This document shows, one piece after another, positions 49,003 to 57,766 of a DNA stretch of 64,000 nucleotides; position 1 is the stretch's first letter; each line of letters begins with the position of its first letter. The notes below the pieces were generated by a model. It was not told the DNA's origin, did no database searches, and saw only the letters and a list, made by a program, of their open reading frames with translations. The DNA lies in contig CAUTSA010000002.1 in assembly GCA_963540965.1 (NCBI GenBank), forward strand, positions 1 through 64,000. The letters run 5' to 3'. The position numbers and the translations under genes were made by a program. The stretch comes from Nanosyncoccus sp963540965 (GTDB lineage Bacteria; Patescibacteriota; Saccharimonadia; Saccharimonadales; Saccharimonadaceae).

Positions 49003-50190
49003 ATGAATAAGAAGCAAAAGCAAGTTAGTCTTAGTACTACAATCTTCTCCAGTTTAATTACCCTTGCTATTGGTATATTCCTAGGGTCGAATTGGAATAA
49101 TTTATATTTACAATTTTCCCCCTACATTAACCCCTCTCAGAAAATCACCAGCAACATTAAATGGGATGATTTAAACGAAGTCTATTCTCAAATCTCCTCA
49201 AACTTTGACGGGAGTATTGATAAAGCTCAACTAATTGAAGGCGCTAAAAAAGGTCTAACCGCAGCGCTTGGCGATCCATACACTGTTTATTTCGATTCAA
49301 AAGAAGCAGCCGAATTTAAGTCTGATTTAAAAGGTGAAATCAAGGAAGCTGGCGTTGGCATCGAGATGATGAAACAGGGTGATTATGTAGTCGTCACACG
49401 CACCTTGCCAGACAATCCTGCTAGAAAAGCCGGAGTTCATGCTGGCGACGTCATCTTTGCCATTAATGGCGAAGAAGTTTGGGACAAAGATACCGAAATC
49501 ATTGCCAGCAAACTACGTGGTGCTTCCGGCGAAAAGGTAAAGCTTACTGTTGCTCGTGACAAACAAAAACTTGATTTTGAGCTAGTTCGAGAAAAAATTA
49601 ACAACGTCTCCGCCGACATCACTTATCAAGACAAAACTGCTATTATTTCTGTCTATCGTTTTAGTGAGGACACTGGCACTCTGGTCCAATCTTTTACTAA
49701 AGACTTTAAGAATAGGGGAATTAATAAAGTTATCCTTGATTTAAGAAATAATGGTGGTGGCTATGTAACTGCAGCTCGCGACCTCCTATCTCTCTGGCTT
49801 GACGGCGATAAAATCCTGACCCAAAAGTCTGCTACAGTTGGTCAGACAATTACCTACGCCAAACGCGGTGAAGCCACCTTAAAAGACATGAAGACTATCG
49901 TTCTAGTTAACAATGCCACTGCCTCTGCTTCTGAAATCGTTGCTGGCGCCCTCAAAGACTACAAGAAAGCAACTATCCTAGGCACAAAAACCTATGGTAA
50001 AGGCGTTGTTCAAACTATGCTCGAACTATCCGGCGGCTCACTCCTTAAAATCACCACTGCACACTGGTACACCCCAGAAGGTCAAACTATTAATAAGACC
50101 GGTATTTCTCCTGATATTGAGGTAGAGCGCTCATATAGTGACATTAATTCTGGCAAAGATCCGCAACTTGATAAAGCTAAAACTCTCTAA
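49003..50190 (+). CDS. ctpA: C-terminal processing protease (S41 family)
   Basis: The 395-residue product has one N-terminal TM (about 14-30) and a PDZ domain (about 105-185, PARKAGVHAGDVIFAINGEEV). The S41 peptidase core has the serine in NNATASASEIVAGAL and the lysine in LGTKTYGKGVVQTML. These proteases trim exported or PG-related proteins. The start at 49003 (MNKKQKQ) is preferred to 48997 because only that one is spaced for a leaderless mRNA. Confidence 0.94.
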   Translation: MNKKQKQVSLSTTIFSSLITLAIGIFLGSNWNNLYLQFSPYINPSQKITSNIKWDDLNEVYSQISSNFDGSIDKAQLIEGAKKGLTAALGDPYTVYFDSKEAAEFKSDLKGEIKEAGVGIEMMKQGDYVVVTRTLPDNPARKAGVHAGDVIFAINGEEVWDKDTEIIASKLRGASGEKVKLTVARDKQKLDFELVREKINNVSADITYQDKTAIISVYRFSEDTGTLVQSFTKDFKNRGINKVILDLRNNGGGYVTAARDLLSLWLDGDKILTQKSATVGQTITYAKRGEATLKDMKTIVLVNNATASASEIVAGALKDYKKATILGTKTYGKGVVQTMLELSGGSLLKITTAHWYTPEGQTINKTGISPDIEVERSYSDINSGKDPQLDKAKTL

Positions 50191-50196
50191 ATCTGC

Positions 50197-50202
50197 TATA
50201 AT
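50197..50202 (+). promoter_or_regulatory. Extended -10 (TGC-TATAAT), near-leaderless
   Basis: TATAAT ends 9 nt before ATG 50212, giving at most a 2-3 nt leader. Confidence 0.55.
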
Positions 50203-50211
50203 AAACCTGTT

Positions 50212-50439
50212 ATGATAAAAGTTTATACCACACCTACATGTATTTATTGTCACGCCTTAGTTAACTGGCTTAATGAAGAGGGAATTGAATACCAAGAATT
50301 TGATGCTGCATCAATGCCTGGTATTACTACCGTTCCTGTCACTATTATTACCGATCACGAGGATAAAAATCCTGTTCAAATTATCGGTTTTGATCGTGAA
50401 GCTATTACTGAAACCCTAAATCAATTAAAAGAACAATAA
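50212..50439 (+). CDS. Glutaredoxin family protein
   Basis: The 75-residue thioredoxin-fold protein has an N-terminal CxxC redox motif (TTPTCIYCHALVNWL). The cis-proline is in TTVPVTIIT, and a glutaredoxin-type GFD follows. The CIYC motif resembles NrdH/glutaredoxin proteins that reduce enzymes by disulfide exchange. It is a single short gene between ctpA and a hydrolase; its electron donor is not evident here. Confidence 0.88.
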   Translation: MIKVYTTPTCIYCHALVNWLNEEGIEYQEFDAASMPGITTVPVTIITDHEDKNPVQIIGFDREAITETLNQLKEQ

Positions 50440-50495
50440 ATTTATAAATATCCCACCTAGAAATTATAAGAAAAACTAAAATCAGAAAGGAAGAT

Positions 50496-51236
50496 GTGCA
50501 GAAAGAGCAGAAGCCTACACTTTTATTCGTCCACGGTTTTCGCGGCAATCATTTTGGCTTAACTGACATAATTCATAACTTTGAAGCCCTTGGCTACAAA
50601 GTTTATTGTCCAGACATTCCTCCAGCCTTTAATACCCAAGATGAAGCACTTCCTAAGCTTAAAGATTTTACCGCCGATGCTTATGCCACTTGGCTAGCCG
50701 ATTATATTCTAAATAATAAAATAGATCATCCTATCCTCATCGGCCATTCAATGGGATCACTCACCGTGGCTGCTACTGCCGAGAAATACCCCAACCTTAT
50801 TCATCAAAAAGTCTTCTTTCTATCTCCAATTTCCGAACCTACCCCAAAATTTCTTCGCCCCATCATTCCTTTAATCGCCTTTGTTCCCAATAAACTTGTT
50901 TGTTACATTGTTACTAAGTACCTAATCGGTACGCTTGGTAAGAAACAACTTCCAAGAATTCTTGATCTAACTTATCAATGTGCTAAAAAGTTCACCAGTA
51001 TTTCCGATGAAATTAAGGCTGCAAAATTTTCAGTTTCTCATTCTATATCCGATTTCAACTTCAATAAAGAGTGTTATTTTATTGCAGGCACTGAGGACAA
51101 ACTCAACCACCAAAAACAAACCAAAAAAATCGCTGAAAAATATAACGCCAAGGTACATTTTATTAAAAAATCAGGCCACCTCATTAATTACGAAGTACCT
51201 GATCAACTTTCTGAAATTATCGAAAGCTATCTCTAG
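50496..51236 (+). CDS. Alpha/beta hydrolase (RBBP9/YdeN-like)
   Basis: The 246-residue product has the oxyanion-hole HG motif (LLFVHGFRGNHFGL), the nucleophile elbow LIGHSMGSLTV with serine, and the acid in the AGTEDKL region. The histidine is in KKSGHLINYE. Substrate is unknown. GTG 50496 is the start, with AAAGGAAG 6 nt upstream. It is convergent with the dCMP deaminase gene. No signal peptide, so it is likely cytoplasmic. Confidence 0.86.
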   Translation: MQKEQKPTLLFVHGFRGNHFGLTDIIHNFEALGYKVYCPDIPPAFNTQDEALPKLKDFTADAYATWLADYILNNKIDHPILIGHSMGSLTVAATAEKYPNLIHQKVFFLSPISEPTPKFLRPIIPLIAFVPNKLVCYIVTKYLIGTLGKKQLPRILDLTYQCAKKFTSISDEIKAAKFSVSHSISDFNFNKECYFIAGTEDKLNHQKQTKKIAEKYNAKVHFIKKSGHLINYEVPDQLSEIIESYL

Positions 51237-51253
51237 TTTAAAATTAATTTCAT

Positions 51254-51817
51254 CTAGTCCGTCACCCAACGAACTAAATTCTTATACTCCGCTGACTCTT
51301 TATCATAAGTATCTAAAATATCCTGAATGTAAGTTTTTCCATTTGAAATATTTAACGTTTCCACGTCTGGGCAAGACGCTAGCAAACGAATAATTGCTTC
51401 ATCCGTATCTATATTAGTCATTGACTTCTTTTCACCACTTCTATAAGAAGCAACTCGTAGTTCTTTATATACAAAACGTTTTATTCCAGCCTGTAAACAA
51501 TATTTCAAGCAATTTTCGCAGGTTGCCATTTTATTATATAAAGTACAGCCAGTCAAATCCCGCCCTGCAAAGATGACCGCATTCATTTCAGAATGAATCG
51601 CAAAATAATATTTCATTGGACGCTCAGAAAGCGTCATTTTTGATTCATCTGCCCCCTGAATCGTACCATTATAACCAAAAGACACCGGTCGCCTTCGTGC
51701 ATCAACAATCACACATCCATTTTGCGAAGAGGGGTCCTTTGAACGTTTTGCCACCTCTTCGGCAATCCCCATGAAGTAGCTATCCCAGTCCTTATGTTTT
51801 TGCATCTCTGAATTCAT
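51254..51817 (-). CDS. Deoxycytidylate deaminase (ComEB-like)
   Basis: The enzyme deaminates dCMP to dUMP for thymidylate synthesis. The 187-residue product has the zinc ligands HSEMNAVIFAG (HxE) and TCENCLKYC (CxxC). The deaminase fold starts QNGCVIVDARRRPVSFGYNG. ATG 51817 lies close behind AAGGAG; a GTG just upstream is less likely. The C-terminal stretch after about 120 is longer than in compact ComEB. Zinc motifs have Ser in the HAE position (HSE), a known tolerated change. Confidence 0.88.
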   Translation of the reverse strand: MNSEMQKHKDWDSYFMGIAEEVAKRSKDPSSQNGCVIVDARRRPVSFGYNGTIQGADESKMTLSERPMKYYFAIHSEMNAVIFAGRDLTGCTLYNKMATCENCLKYCLQAGIKRFVYKELRVASYRSGEKKSMTNIDTDEAIIRLLASCPDVETLNISNGKTYIQDILDTYDKESAEYKNLVRWVTD

Positions 51818-51866
51818 CACACTCCTTTTTTAAAAACTCTATCCTAGTCATACACTTCTGTCAATT

Positions 51867-51880
51867 ATATCTTGCTTATG
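51867..51880 (+). promoter_or_regulatory. 14-bp motif also found twice upstream of comEC
   Basis: ATATCTTGCTTATG lies about 145 bp upstream of the cutinase gene. The same 14 bases occur on the minus strand at 63015-63028 and 63039-63052, upstream of comEC. Confidence 0.5.
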
Positions 51881-52023
51881 ATAAGTGTTATTTACAACAT
51901 TAAACAGAAGTAAATATTATTTTGAATCATCGAATACTTATTAAGACCTTGTTTTCTAAATCAATTCGCTGCATACTAAATTTAACCTTTTCTAAACCTA
52001 AATCTATCTTGGGGTTTTATTTT

Positions 52024-54369
52024 ATGCGCCGGTTCTTTAGATACTTCTTGTTGTCTATTTTTCTTATTATTCTTTCATTCCTATACTATTCACTAAAATT
52101 TTTACCTTTAACCACCAATGCCGCCTCCGCTAAGCAGTCCTGCGTCGACTATTATGTTGTCTTTGCAAGGGGTTCCGGTGAAGAGCTTCATACTAATATT
52201 GATCATCAAGCTTTTTCTAAAGCTATCTCGGAAATATTCCATAAACTACCCCAACACAGTTATCACTATTATCAACTAGGAGAGTCCAGTTCTTTCGGCC
52301 AACCATATCCTGCTATTGGTATTGAAGATCCCAAAGTCATCTCCGGTGCTATCCTGAGTGGCGGAAAGGCTTATGCTTTTGGACGAAGTGTTAAAGCCGG
52401 CATTAATGAATTAACTAATCTCTATCAGCAAGTCACCAAAACCTGTCCAAACACTCAATTTATTCTTTCCGGCTATTCACAAGGAGCCATGGTCGTAACC
52501 TACGCGATTAGACATCTTAATCCCGAAAAAATTCTCTATGTCGCAAATTTTGGAGACCCAAAACTCTACCTACCAGAGGGTAAGGGAATTATGCCGGATG
52601 CTTGCAAAAATTTAAACCTTTCTCCATATCGGCAAAATATTCCAGACTGCTATGTCGAACACGGCCTACTTGGCGGGTTAGATCCCTACATCTACACAAA
52701 ATATCATCAGAAAGTCGGTGTCTGGTGTAATATCGCTGACTTCATCTGCGGCAGCACTTTTGATCCTCTGGGATTATCCGATCCCACTCAAAGCTCAAAA
52801 AATAATATATTCGCCAACATTTTTAACGGTCATGTTTCCTACTCAAGACGTGGCGCCTATCAAGAAGCAGCCCAGGTAATCTACCAAAAGATCACACAAA
52901 GATCCAATCAATCACCCACACAGGAGCAAACGCTCATTCATTATTATCATCCAGAACAACTAAATATTGGCTCACTATCCAAACTTTATTCCAACCGCCC
53001 TCAATCCTCTAAACGATCACATATTAATAACGAATTGGTTATTATGTTGCCTACTTATTTAACCGACCCAGGTGACGCCAGGGAATATTTACTACTCAAT
53101 CAATTATTTGATAAGTCCTATAATCACCACTTTCACATTCACCTATATCAGTATGGTTTCTTTCCTACCAGTCTCTCAGACTCACCTATCTATTTTCCCC
53201 AAAGGCTTGATCAAAACGCCCCAGCTTCCTACAAACAAGGCGTAAGATATATCGAAAGCATGTATACAACTGACATGAGCCCAGAAAGCTGGGATCAAAT
53301 CCTTAAATTTCTTCGCGGCAGAATCTATAATCCGCCAAACATCAATTTACCCCGCCTTCTCGATCATTCACTTTATGACGTAATCGCTAATGCACCCTGG
53401 ACTACAAAAGCCAACCATCTTCTCTTTCTATTTACTCCAAACCATACAATTAATTTTAACTACGACAACAAGGAGTCACTTGCCGACTCGATTAATCAAC
53501 AAATTAAGAAGAAACAACTTTCAACCTTCATTTATAATTTTAATCCGTCTCTTTCAAAATATCTTAAAGTTTATAACACTGTTGACTCTGAAAATATTTT
53601 CGATACTGATCATGATCCCGATGATATTATCCAGCGCATTCTCCAAGAAAACCGAACTCAGCAACTCAACCAATTACTTCGTCCACGCTTCGATTCCTTA
53701 GACCTAAAATATAATGGTCAGGATATTCTTTTTAGTAACCCAGCCAGAAGACTAAAAAGAAGTGTTAATACAGATAATGTTGCAAGGCTTTCCTATAGAT
53801 GGACTACTAGCCAATCAGGAGAAACGCGAGAATATATAACTCAAGGCCCGAATCTACGCCTACATATAGATTCACTCCTACCAAATCTCATTCAAATCTA
53901 TAACCACAAAGAAGTATTACAGCAAACTAATCTAGCCTTCCTACCTAAGAAAATTCACGAGCCTCAGACTTCTAAGAATTTAAATTCAACCATTTTTCCA
54001 TACCGCCTTGTTATTATCGATGACTATATTGCTGGCTTCACTAATCAAAAACGGCTGATTTTTAAAAATGTTGATCCCACCGCCCCACACACAATACGCG
54101 AAATCAAATTCAGTAGCCTTGGCCGTATTGTTGACCAAAAAATCACTCATGTTCCAATTCAAAATAAAATCGAGCCACATAACCAAAAGCCTTCAAATAC
54201 CACACAGGGCATAGCCCAGCAAAACACTTCAAACACACAGACGACCTACACTAAAAACACCGAGACAAGCCCAAATCTAGTTTCTTTGATTAATAAACTA
54301 CCAAATTGTGGCGTAAAAAAGCGCTTCCCATTACCGCAAATTCAGTATTTTAACGCTTATTTTTACTAG
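52024..54369 (+). CDS. Secreted cutinase-family serine esterase with large extra domain
   Basis: The 781-residue product has an N-terminal signal/TM (residues 1-35, FFRYFLLSIFLIILSFLYY). The cutinase domain follows (about 40-300): VVFARGSGEE, nucleophile GYSQGAMVV (Ser152), an aspartate in IADFICGS and histidine in NGHVSYSRRGAY. This order matches cutinases and mycobacterial Culp proteins. About 480 further residues contain no domain I can name and end in a polar Asn/Thr/Gln-rich tail. ATG 52024 begins the signal sequence. Substrates may be lipid esters of a host envelope. The end overlaps a convergent small gene by 20 bp. Confidence 0.82.
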   Translation: MRRFFRYFLLSIFLIILSFLYYSLKFLPLTTNAASAKQSCVDYYVVFARGSGEELHTNIDHQAFSKAISEIFHKLPQHSYHYYQLGESSSFGQPYPAIGIEDPKVISGAILSGGKAYAFGRSVKAGINELTNLYQQVTKTCPNTQFILSGYSQGAMVVTYAIRHLNPEKILYVANFGDPKLYLPEGKGIMPDACKNLNLSPYRQNIPDCYVEHGLLGGLDPYIYTKYHQKVGVWCNIADFICGSTFDPLGLSDPTQSSKNNIFANIFNGHVSYSRRGAYQEAAQVIYQKITQRSNQSPTQEQTLIHYYHPEQLNIGSLSKLYSNRPQSSKRSHINNELVIMLPTYLTDPGDAREYLLLNQLFDKSYNHHFHIHLYQYGFFPTSLSDSPIYFPQRLDQNAPASYKQGVRYIESMYTTDMSPESWDQILKFLRGRIYNPPNINLPRLLDHSLYDVIANAPWTTKANHLLFLFTPNHTINFNYDNKESLADSINQQIKKKQLSTFIYNFNPSLSKYLKVYNTVDSENIFDTDHDPDDIIQRILQENRTQQLNQLLRPRFDSLDLKYNGQDILFSNPARRLKRSVNTDNVARLSYRWTTSQSGETREYITQGPNLRLHIDSLLPNLIQIYNHKEVLQQTNLAFLPKKIHEPQTSKNLNSTIFPYRLVIIDDYIAGFTNQKRLIFKNVDPTAPHTIREIKFSSLGRIVDQKITHVPIQNKIEPHNQKPSNTTQGIAQQNTSNTQTTYTKNTETSPNLVSLINKLPNCGVKKRFPLPQIQYFNAYFY

Positions 54370-54562
54370 CTTGCCCGCCCGAAGATAAATGCCAGTGGTC
54401 GCCATATTCACAATGATATACGGTCAATTCTGGCGCCCCATAGTCATGAGCCACCACCTGTGCCGCCACCTCAGCTTCATCTCGCGAGGCATAACAAATC
54501 TTTTGACTATCGCCAACCCAACATCGCTTCGGTTCATAATTACCAAAATTAATTTTTTTCAT
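54350..54562 (-). CDS. Small conserved hypothetical protein, 70 aa
   Basis: The product starts MKKINFGNYEPKRCWVGDSQ and has two cysteines near residues 14 and 23. A third cysteine and two histidines follow in YHCEYGDHWHLSS, possibly a small zinc-binding fold. Similar short proteins (ICYASRDEA...A...H) occur widely in CPR and actinobacterial genomes, but I can give no function. A TATAAT box (54571-54576) ends 8 nt before ATG 54562, so it is probably leaderless. It is convergent with, and overlaps by 20 bp, the cutinase gene. Confidence 0.65.
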   Translation of the reverse strand: MKKINFGNYEPKRCWVGDSQKICYASRDEAEVAAQVVAHDYGAPELTVYHCEYGDHWHLSSGGQASKNKR

Positions 54563-54570
54563 ACTCTGTT

Positions 54571-54576
54571 ATTATA
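54571..54576 (-). promoter_or_regulatory. -10 box (TATAAT) of the 70-aa gene, leaderless
   Basis: On the minus strand TATAAT ends 8 nt before ATG 54562. Confidence 0.5.
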
Positions 54577-54631
54577 CTATTATCTCTGTAAAATTATGTA
54601 TAAAATACAACAAAAATATAAGCAGTTTCCA

Positions 54632-54660
54632 TTGACACACTACATATAGTGTCATAAAAT
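54632..54660 (+). promoter_or_regulatory. Promoter of nrdD-nrdG
   Basis: TTGACA (54632-54637), 17 nt, TAAAAT (54655-54660). NrdR box 1 fills the spacer. Confidence 0.75.
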
Positions 54661-54684
54661 AAACACAGACACTAAATATAGCGT
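54637..54684 (+). promoter_or_regulatory. Two NrdR boxes
   Basis: ACACTACATATAGTGT (54637-54652) and ACACTAAATATAGCGT (54669-54684) match the NrdR consensus, acaCwATATwGtgt-like. Their starts are 32 bp apart, three helical turns, the usual spacing. The first lies between the -35 and -10 boxes, so binding of the NrdR-ATP/dATP repressor would block transcription of nrdDG. Confidence 0.85.
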
Positions 54685-54764
54685 CACCAATACTAGACTA
54701 ATAACAAAAATTTAATCAAAAAACATTGAAGAAATTTTGGACACAATCAAGGAGGTAATTTTTT

Positions 54765-57107
54765 ATGTTCAAAAAAATCGTCAAACGTGATGGAAAGATT
54801 GTTGACTTCAACCTAGACAAAATCACCGATGCCATCGCTAAGGCCGGCGCCGCGACCGAAGAATTCAAACACGATCGTGCAGCCCAATTATCCGAGAAAG
54901 TACTTAAACTTGCTGAAGAAACTGTTAAAGAGCGCACTCCTACCGTTGAGCAAATTCAAGACTTAGTTGAGAAAGTCTTGATGGATTCAAGCTTCAAGCG
55001 CACCGCCAAAGCTTATATCACTTACCGACAGGATCGCAATAAAACCCGTAACGCAAAATCAAATCTTATGGGTATCTACAAAACAATTGCCATCGCTGAT
55101 GCTTCTGAAGACTCAGATGTTAAGCGTAGCAACGCCAACGTTGACGGCAACTCCGCTATGGGTAAAATGCTACAATTTGGCGCTGAAGGTTCAAAAGTTT
55201 TCGCAAAAACCGTCCTTGTAGACCCACGCTTTGCTGCTGCTCATGATAATGGCGATATTCACATCCATGACTTAGATTTCTATGCTACTGGTACTTTAAC
55301 TTGCTGTCAAACTGACCCACTTAAACTATTCGCTAATGGTGGATTCAATACTGGACACGGACATCTTCGCACTCCAAACTCCATTGCCTCCTACGCCGCC
55401 CTTGCCGCAATCATCCTCCAGGCAAACCAAAACGAACAGCACGGTGGTCAGTCAATCCCAAACTTTGACTACGCAATGGCTCCAGGTGTAAACAAGTCTT
55501 TCAGAAAAGCTCTTCGCAGTAATCTAGAGAAATACAACAAATATTCTGGCAAAAAAGTAGATATTAAAATCCCAGATGACATCGCTTATGGTGACACTGA
55601 GACCCTTAAGAAACTAAAAATTCCAGAAACTGTTATTGAAACTTCAAATGAAGACGTCGAGAAACAAACTTTCCAAGCTATGGAAGGATTCATCCACAAC
55701 CTCAACACCATGCACTCTCGCGCTGGCGCCCAGGTTCCATTTACCTCCATCAACTTCGGAACAGACACCACTCCAGCTGGTCGCTTAGTTACTAAAAACC
55801 TTCTAGAAGCAACCGACAAAGGTCTCGGACATGGAGAAACTCCTATCTTCCCAATCTCAATCTTTAAGGTAAAAGAAGGTGTCAGCTACAACCCTGAAGA
55901 TCCAAACTACGACCTCTTCAAGCGCTCAATGGAAGTTTCCTCAAAACGCCTATTCCCAAACTTCACCTTCATCGATGCACCTTTCAATCTTAAATACTAC
56001 AAAAAGGGTGACTATAATACTGAAATCGCCACCATGGGCTGCCGTACTCGTGTCTTCTCATCCGTTTTCCCAGAATCAGACGGTATCGTCACCGGTCGTG
56101 GCAACAACTCATTTACTACCATCAACCTTGTTCGCCTTGGTATTAAGCACGGTATCGCCCTTAAAGAACGCAAAGAAGCCGACTGGACTGGCTTCTACAA
56201 AGAGCTCGACGATCTCATGGATCTCTGTAGAGACCCACTGCTCGGGCGTTACGAGTGCCAAGCGAAGCAACACGTGCGCAACTGCCCATTCCTCATGGGC
56301 GAAGGTAGCTGGTTCGGTAGTGAAAAACTTAAGCCAAATGACACGCTTCGTGAAGTTATCAAGCACGGCTCACTCTCCATTGGTTTCATCGGTCTCGCCG
56401 AAGCTCTAGTTGCAATGATCGGTAAACACCACGGTGAAAGCGAAGAAGCTAGGGAATTAGGTCTCGACATCATCACTCATATGAGTAAACGCTGTGATGA
56501 GTACGCTAAGAAAAACCACCTCAACTTTGGTCTTATCGGAACCCCAGCTGAAGGTCTCTCTGGTCGCTTCACCAAGATTGATCGCAAAGAATTCGGTACC
56601 ATCAAAGGCGTAACTGACCGTGATTACTACACTAACTCCTTCCACGTTCCAGTCTACTACCCAATTTCAGCCTTTGAGAAGATTGAAATCGAAGCTCCTT
56701 ATCACGCTCTCTGTCCTGCTGGACACATCTCCTACATCGAACTCGATGGTGATCCATCACAGAACATTGACGCCTTTGAGGCTGTCATCCGCAAAATGCA
56801 CGATTCAGGCATTGGCTACGGCTCAGTTAACCACCCAGTCGATCGTGACCCAGTCTGTGGCTTCTCAGGTATTATCGCCGACACTCGCTGTCCATCATGT
56901 GGTCGTACCGAAGACGAGGTTCCATTCGAAAGACTCCGCCGTATCACCGGTTACCTCGTAGGCTCTCTCGAACGTTGGAACGATGGCAAGAAAGCTGAGG
57001 AACATGATCGCGTTAAGCACAATGTTTCCGGCACCTACACCAAAGCCCAAAAAGCCGCTCGTGAATGCGCAAAAGCAAACTCAGCAGCTGCTTTCGGTAA
57101 AGAATAA
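54765..57107 (+). CDS. nrdD: Anaerobic ribonucleoside-triphosphate reductase
   Basis: This class III reductase makes dNTPs with a glycyl radical. The 780-residue product has an ATP-cone (about 2-95, VKRDGKIVDFNLDKI), the active-site core with GTLTCCQTDPL and the NLNTMHSRAGAQVPFTSIN region. The C-terminal zinc cysteines are in VCGFSGIIADTRCPSCGR, and RITGYLVGS carries the radical glycine. AAGGAGG precedes the ATG. NrdR boxes control it, and nrdG follows. Confidence 0.95.
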   Translation: MFKKIVKRDGKIVDFNLDKITDAIAKAGAATEEFKHDRAAQLSEKVLKLAEETVKERTPTVEQIQDLVEKVLMDSSFKRTAKAYITYRQDRNKTRNAKSNLMGIYKTIAIADASEDSDVKRSNANVDGNSAMGKMLQFGAEGSKVFAKTVLVDPRFAAAHDNGDIHIHDLDFYATGTLTCCQTDPLKLFANGGFNTGHGHLRTPNSIASYAALAAIILQANQNEQHGGQSIPNFDYAMAPGVNKSFRKALRSNLEKYNKYSGKKVDIKIPDDIAYGDTETLKKLKIPETVIETSNEDVEKQTFQAMEGFIHNLNTMHSRAGAQVPFTSINFGTDTTPAGRLVTKNLLEATDKGLGHGETPIFPISIFKVKEGVSYNPEDPNYDLFKRSMEVSSKRLFPNFTFIDAPFNLKYYKKGDYNTEIATMGCRTRVFSSVFPESDGIVTGRGNNSFTTINLVRLGIKHGIALKERKEADWTGFYKELDDLMDLCRDPLLGRYECQAKQHVRNCPFLMGEGSWFGSEKLKPNDTLREVIKHGSLSIGFIGLAEALVAMIGKHHGESEEARELGLDIITHMSKRCDEYAKKNHLNFGLIGTPAEGLSGRFTKIDRKEFGTIKGVTDRDYYTNSFHVPVYYPISAFEKIEIEAPYHALCPAGHISYIELDGDPSQNIDAFEAVIRKMHDSGIGYGSVNHPVDRDPVCGFSGIIADTRCPSCGRTEDEVPFERLRRITGYLVGSLERWNDGKKAEEHDRVKHNVSGTYTKAQKAARECAKANSAAAFGKE

Positions 57108-57121
57108 AGAACACCGACATT

Positions 57122-57150
57122 AAAAGTTAGGAGCAAGTCTCCTAACTTTT
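57122..57150 (+). terminator. Intercistronic hairpin between nrdD and nrdG
   Basis: AAAAGTTAGGAG and CTCCTAACTTTT pair perfectly around CAAGT, followed by AATTATT. It would lower nrdG readthrough or protect the nrdD 3' end. Confidence 0.7.
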
Positions 57151-57175
57151 AATTATTAAACTAATAAGGAAAACT

Positions 57176-57703
57176 ATGGCTCAAGAATTTGTCTCACCTG
57201 TCGCCGGCTCCAACAGTCAGTATCTCAGATTATCTGGACCTATCGAACATGACAGTATTGTTAATGGCTACGGACTTCGTGCCGTCATCTGGACCCAAGG
57301 TTGTTTCATTGGCTGCGAAGGCTGTCAAAACCAAGAAACTTGGGATCCTGAGGGTGGCGTCTTAGTCAGTGTAGAAGATATAAAAGAAGAACTACGTCAA
57401 CTTAAAGGCCAAAATGGACTCACTTTCTGTGGTGGGGAACCATCAATCCAAGCTGCTGCTTGTATTGAGATTGCTAAGTTCGTAAAAGAAGAACTTGGCT
57501 GGAATGTTTGGTCATTTTCTGGCTATACCTACGACGAAATTAAAGCTAAAAATAACCTTCAATGGGAGTTCTTTAAGACTTTAGATGCTCTTATCGATGG
57601 ACCATTCGTTCTAGCTGAAAGAGATTTAACCCTTCGTTTCCGTGGCTCCCGAAACCAGCGCCTCTTGCACCTTAAAGATGGCGAAATTACCTCCATTGAG
57701 TAA
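57176..57703 (+). CDS. nrdG: Anaerobic ribonucleotide reductase activating protein
   Basis: NrdG is a radical SAM enzyme that installs the glycyl radical in NrdD. The 175-residue product has the iron-sulfur motif WTQGCFIGCEGCQNQ (CxxxCxxC). A further SAM-binding segment LTFCGGEP follows, as in the NrdG family. AAGGA lies 5-6 nt before the ATG. It is in the same operon as nrdD. Confidence 0.95.
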   Translation: MAQEFVSPVAGSNSQYLRLSGPIEHDSIVNGYGLRAVIWTQGCFIGCEGCQNQETWDPEGGVLVSVEDIKEELRQLKGQNGLTFCGGEPSIQAAACIEIAKFVKEELGWNVWSFSGYTYDEIKAKNNLQWEFFKTLDALIDGPFVLAERDLTLRFRGSRNQRLLHLKDGEITSIE

Positions 57704-57726
57704 AATCCCAAATACTTCAAAACATA

Positions 57727-57755
57727 AAAAATAACCTCTTCACGAGGTTATTTTT
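57727..57755. terminator. Bidirectional terminator between nrdG and ackA
   Basis: AAAAATAACCTC and GAGGTTATTTTT pair around TTCAC between convergent genes. Confidence 0.9.
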
Positions 57756-57766
57756 ATTTCTTTAGC

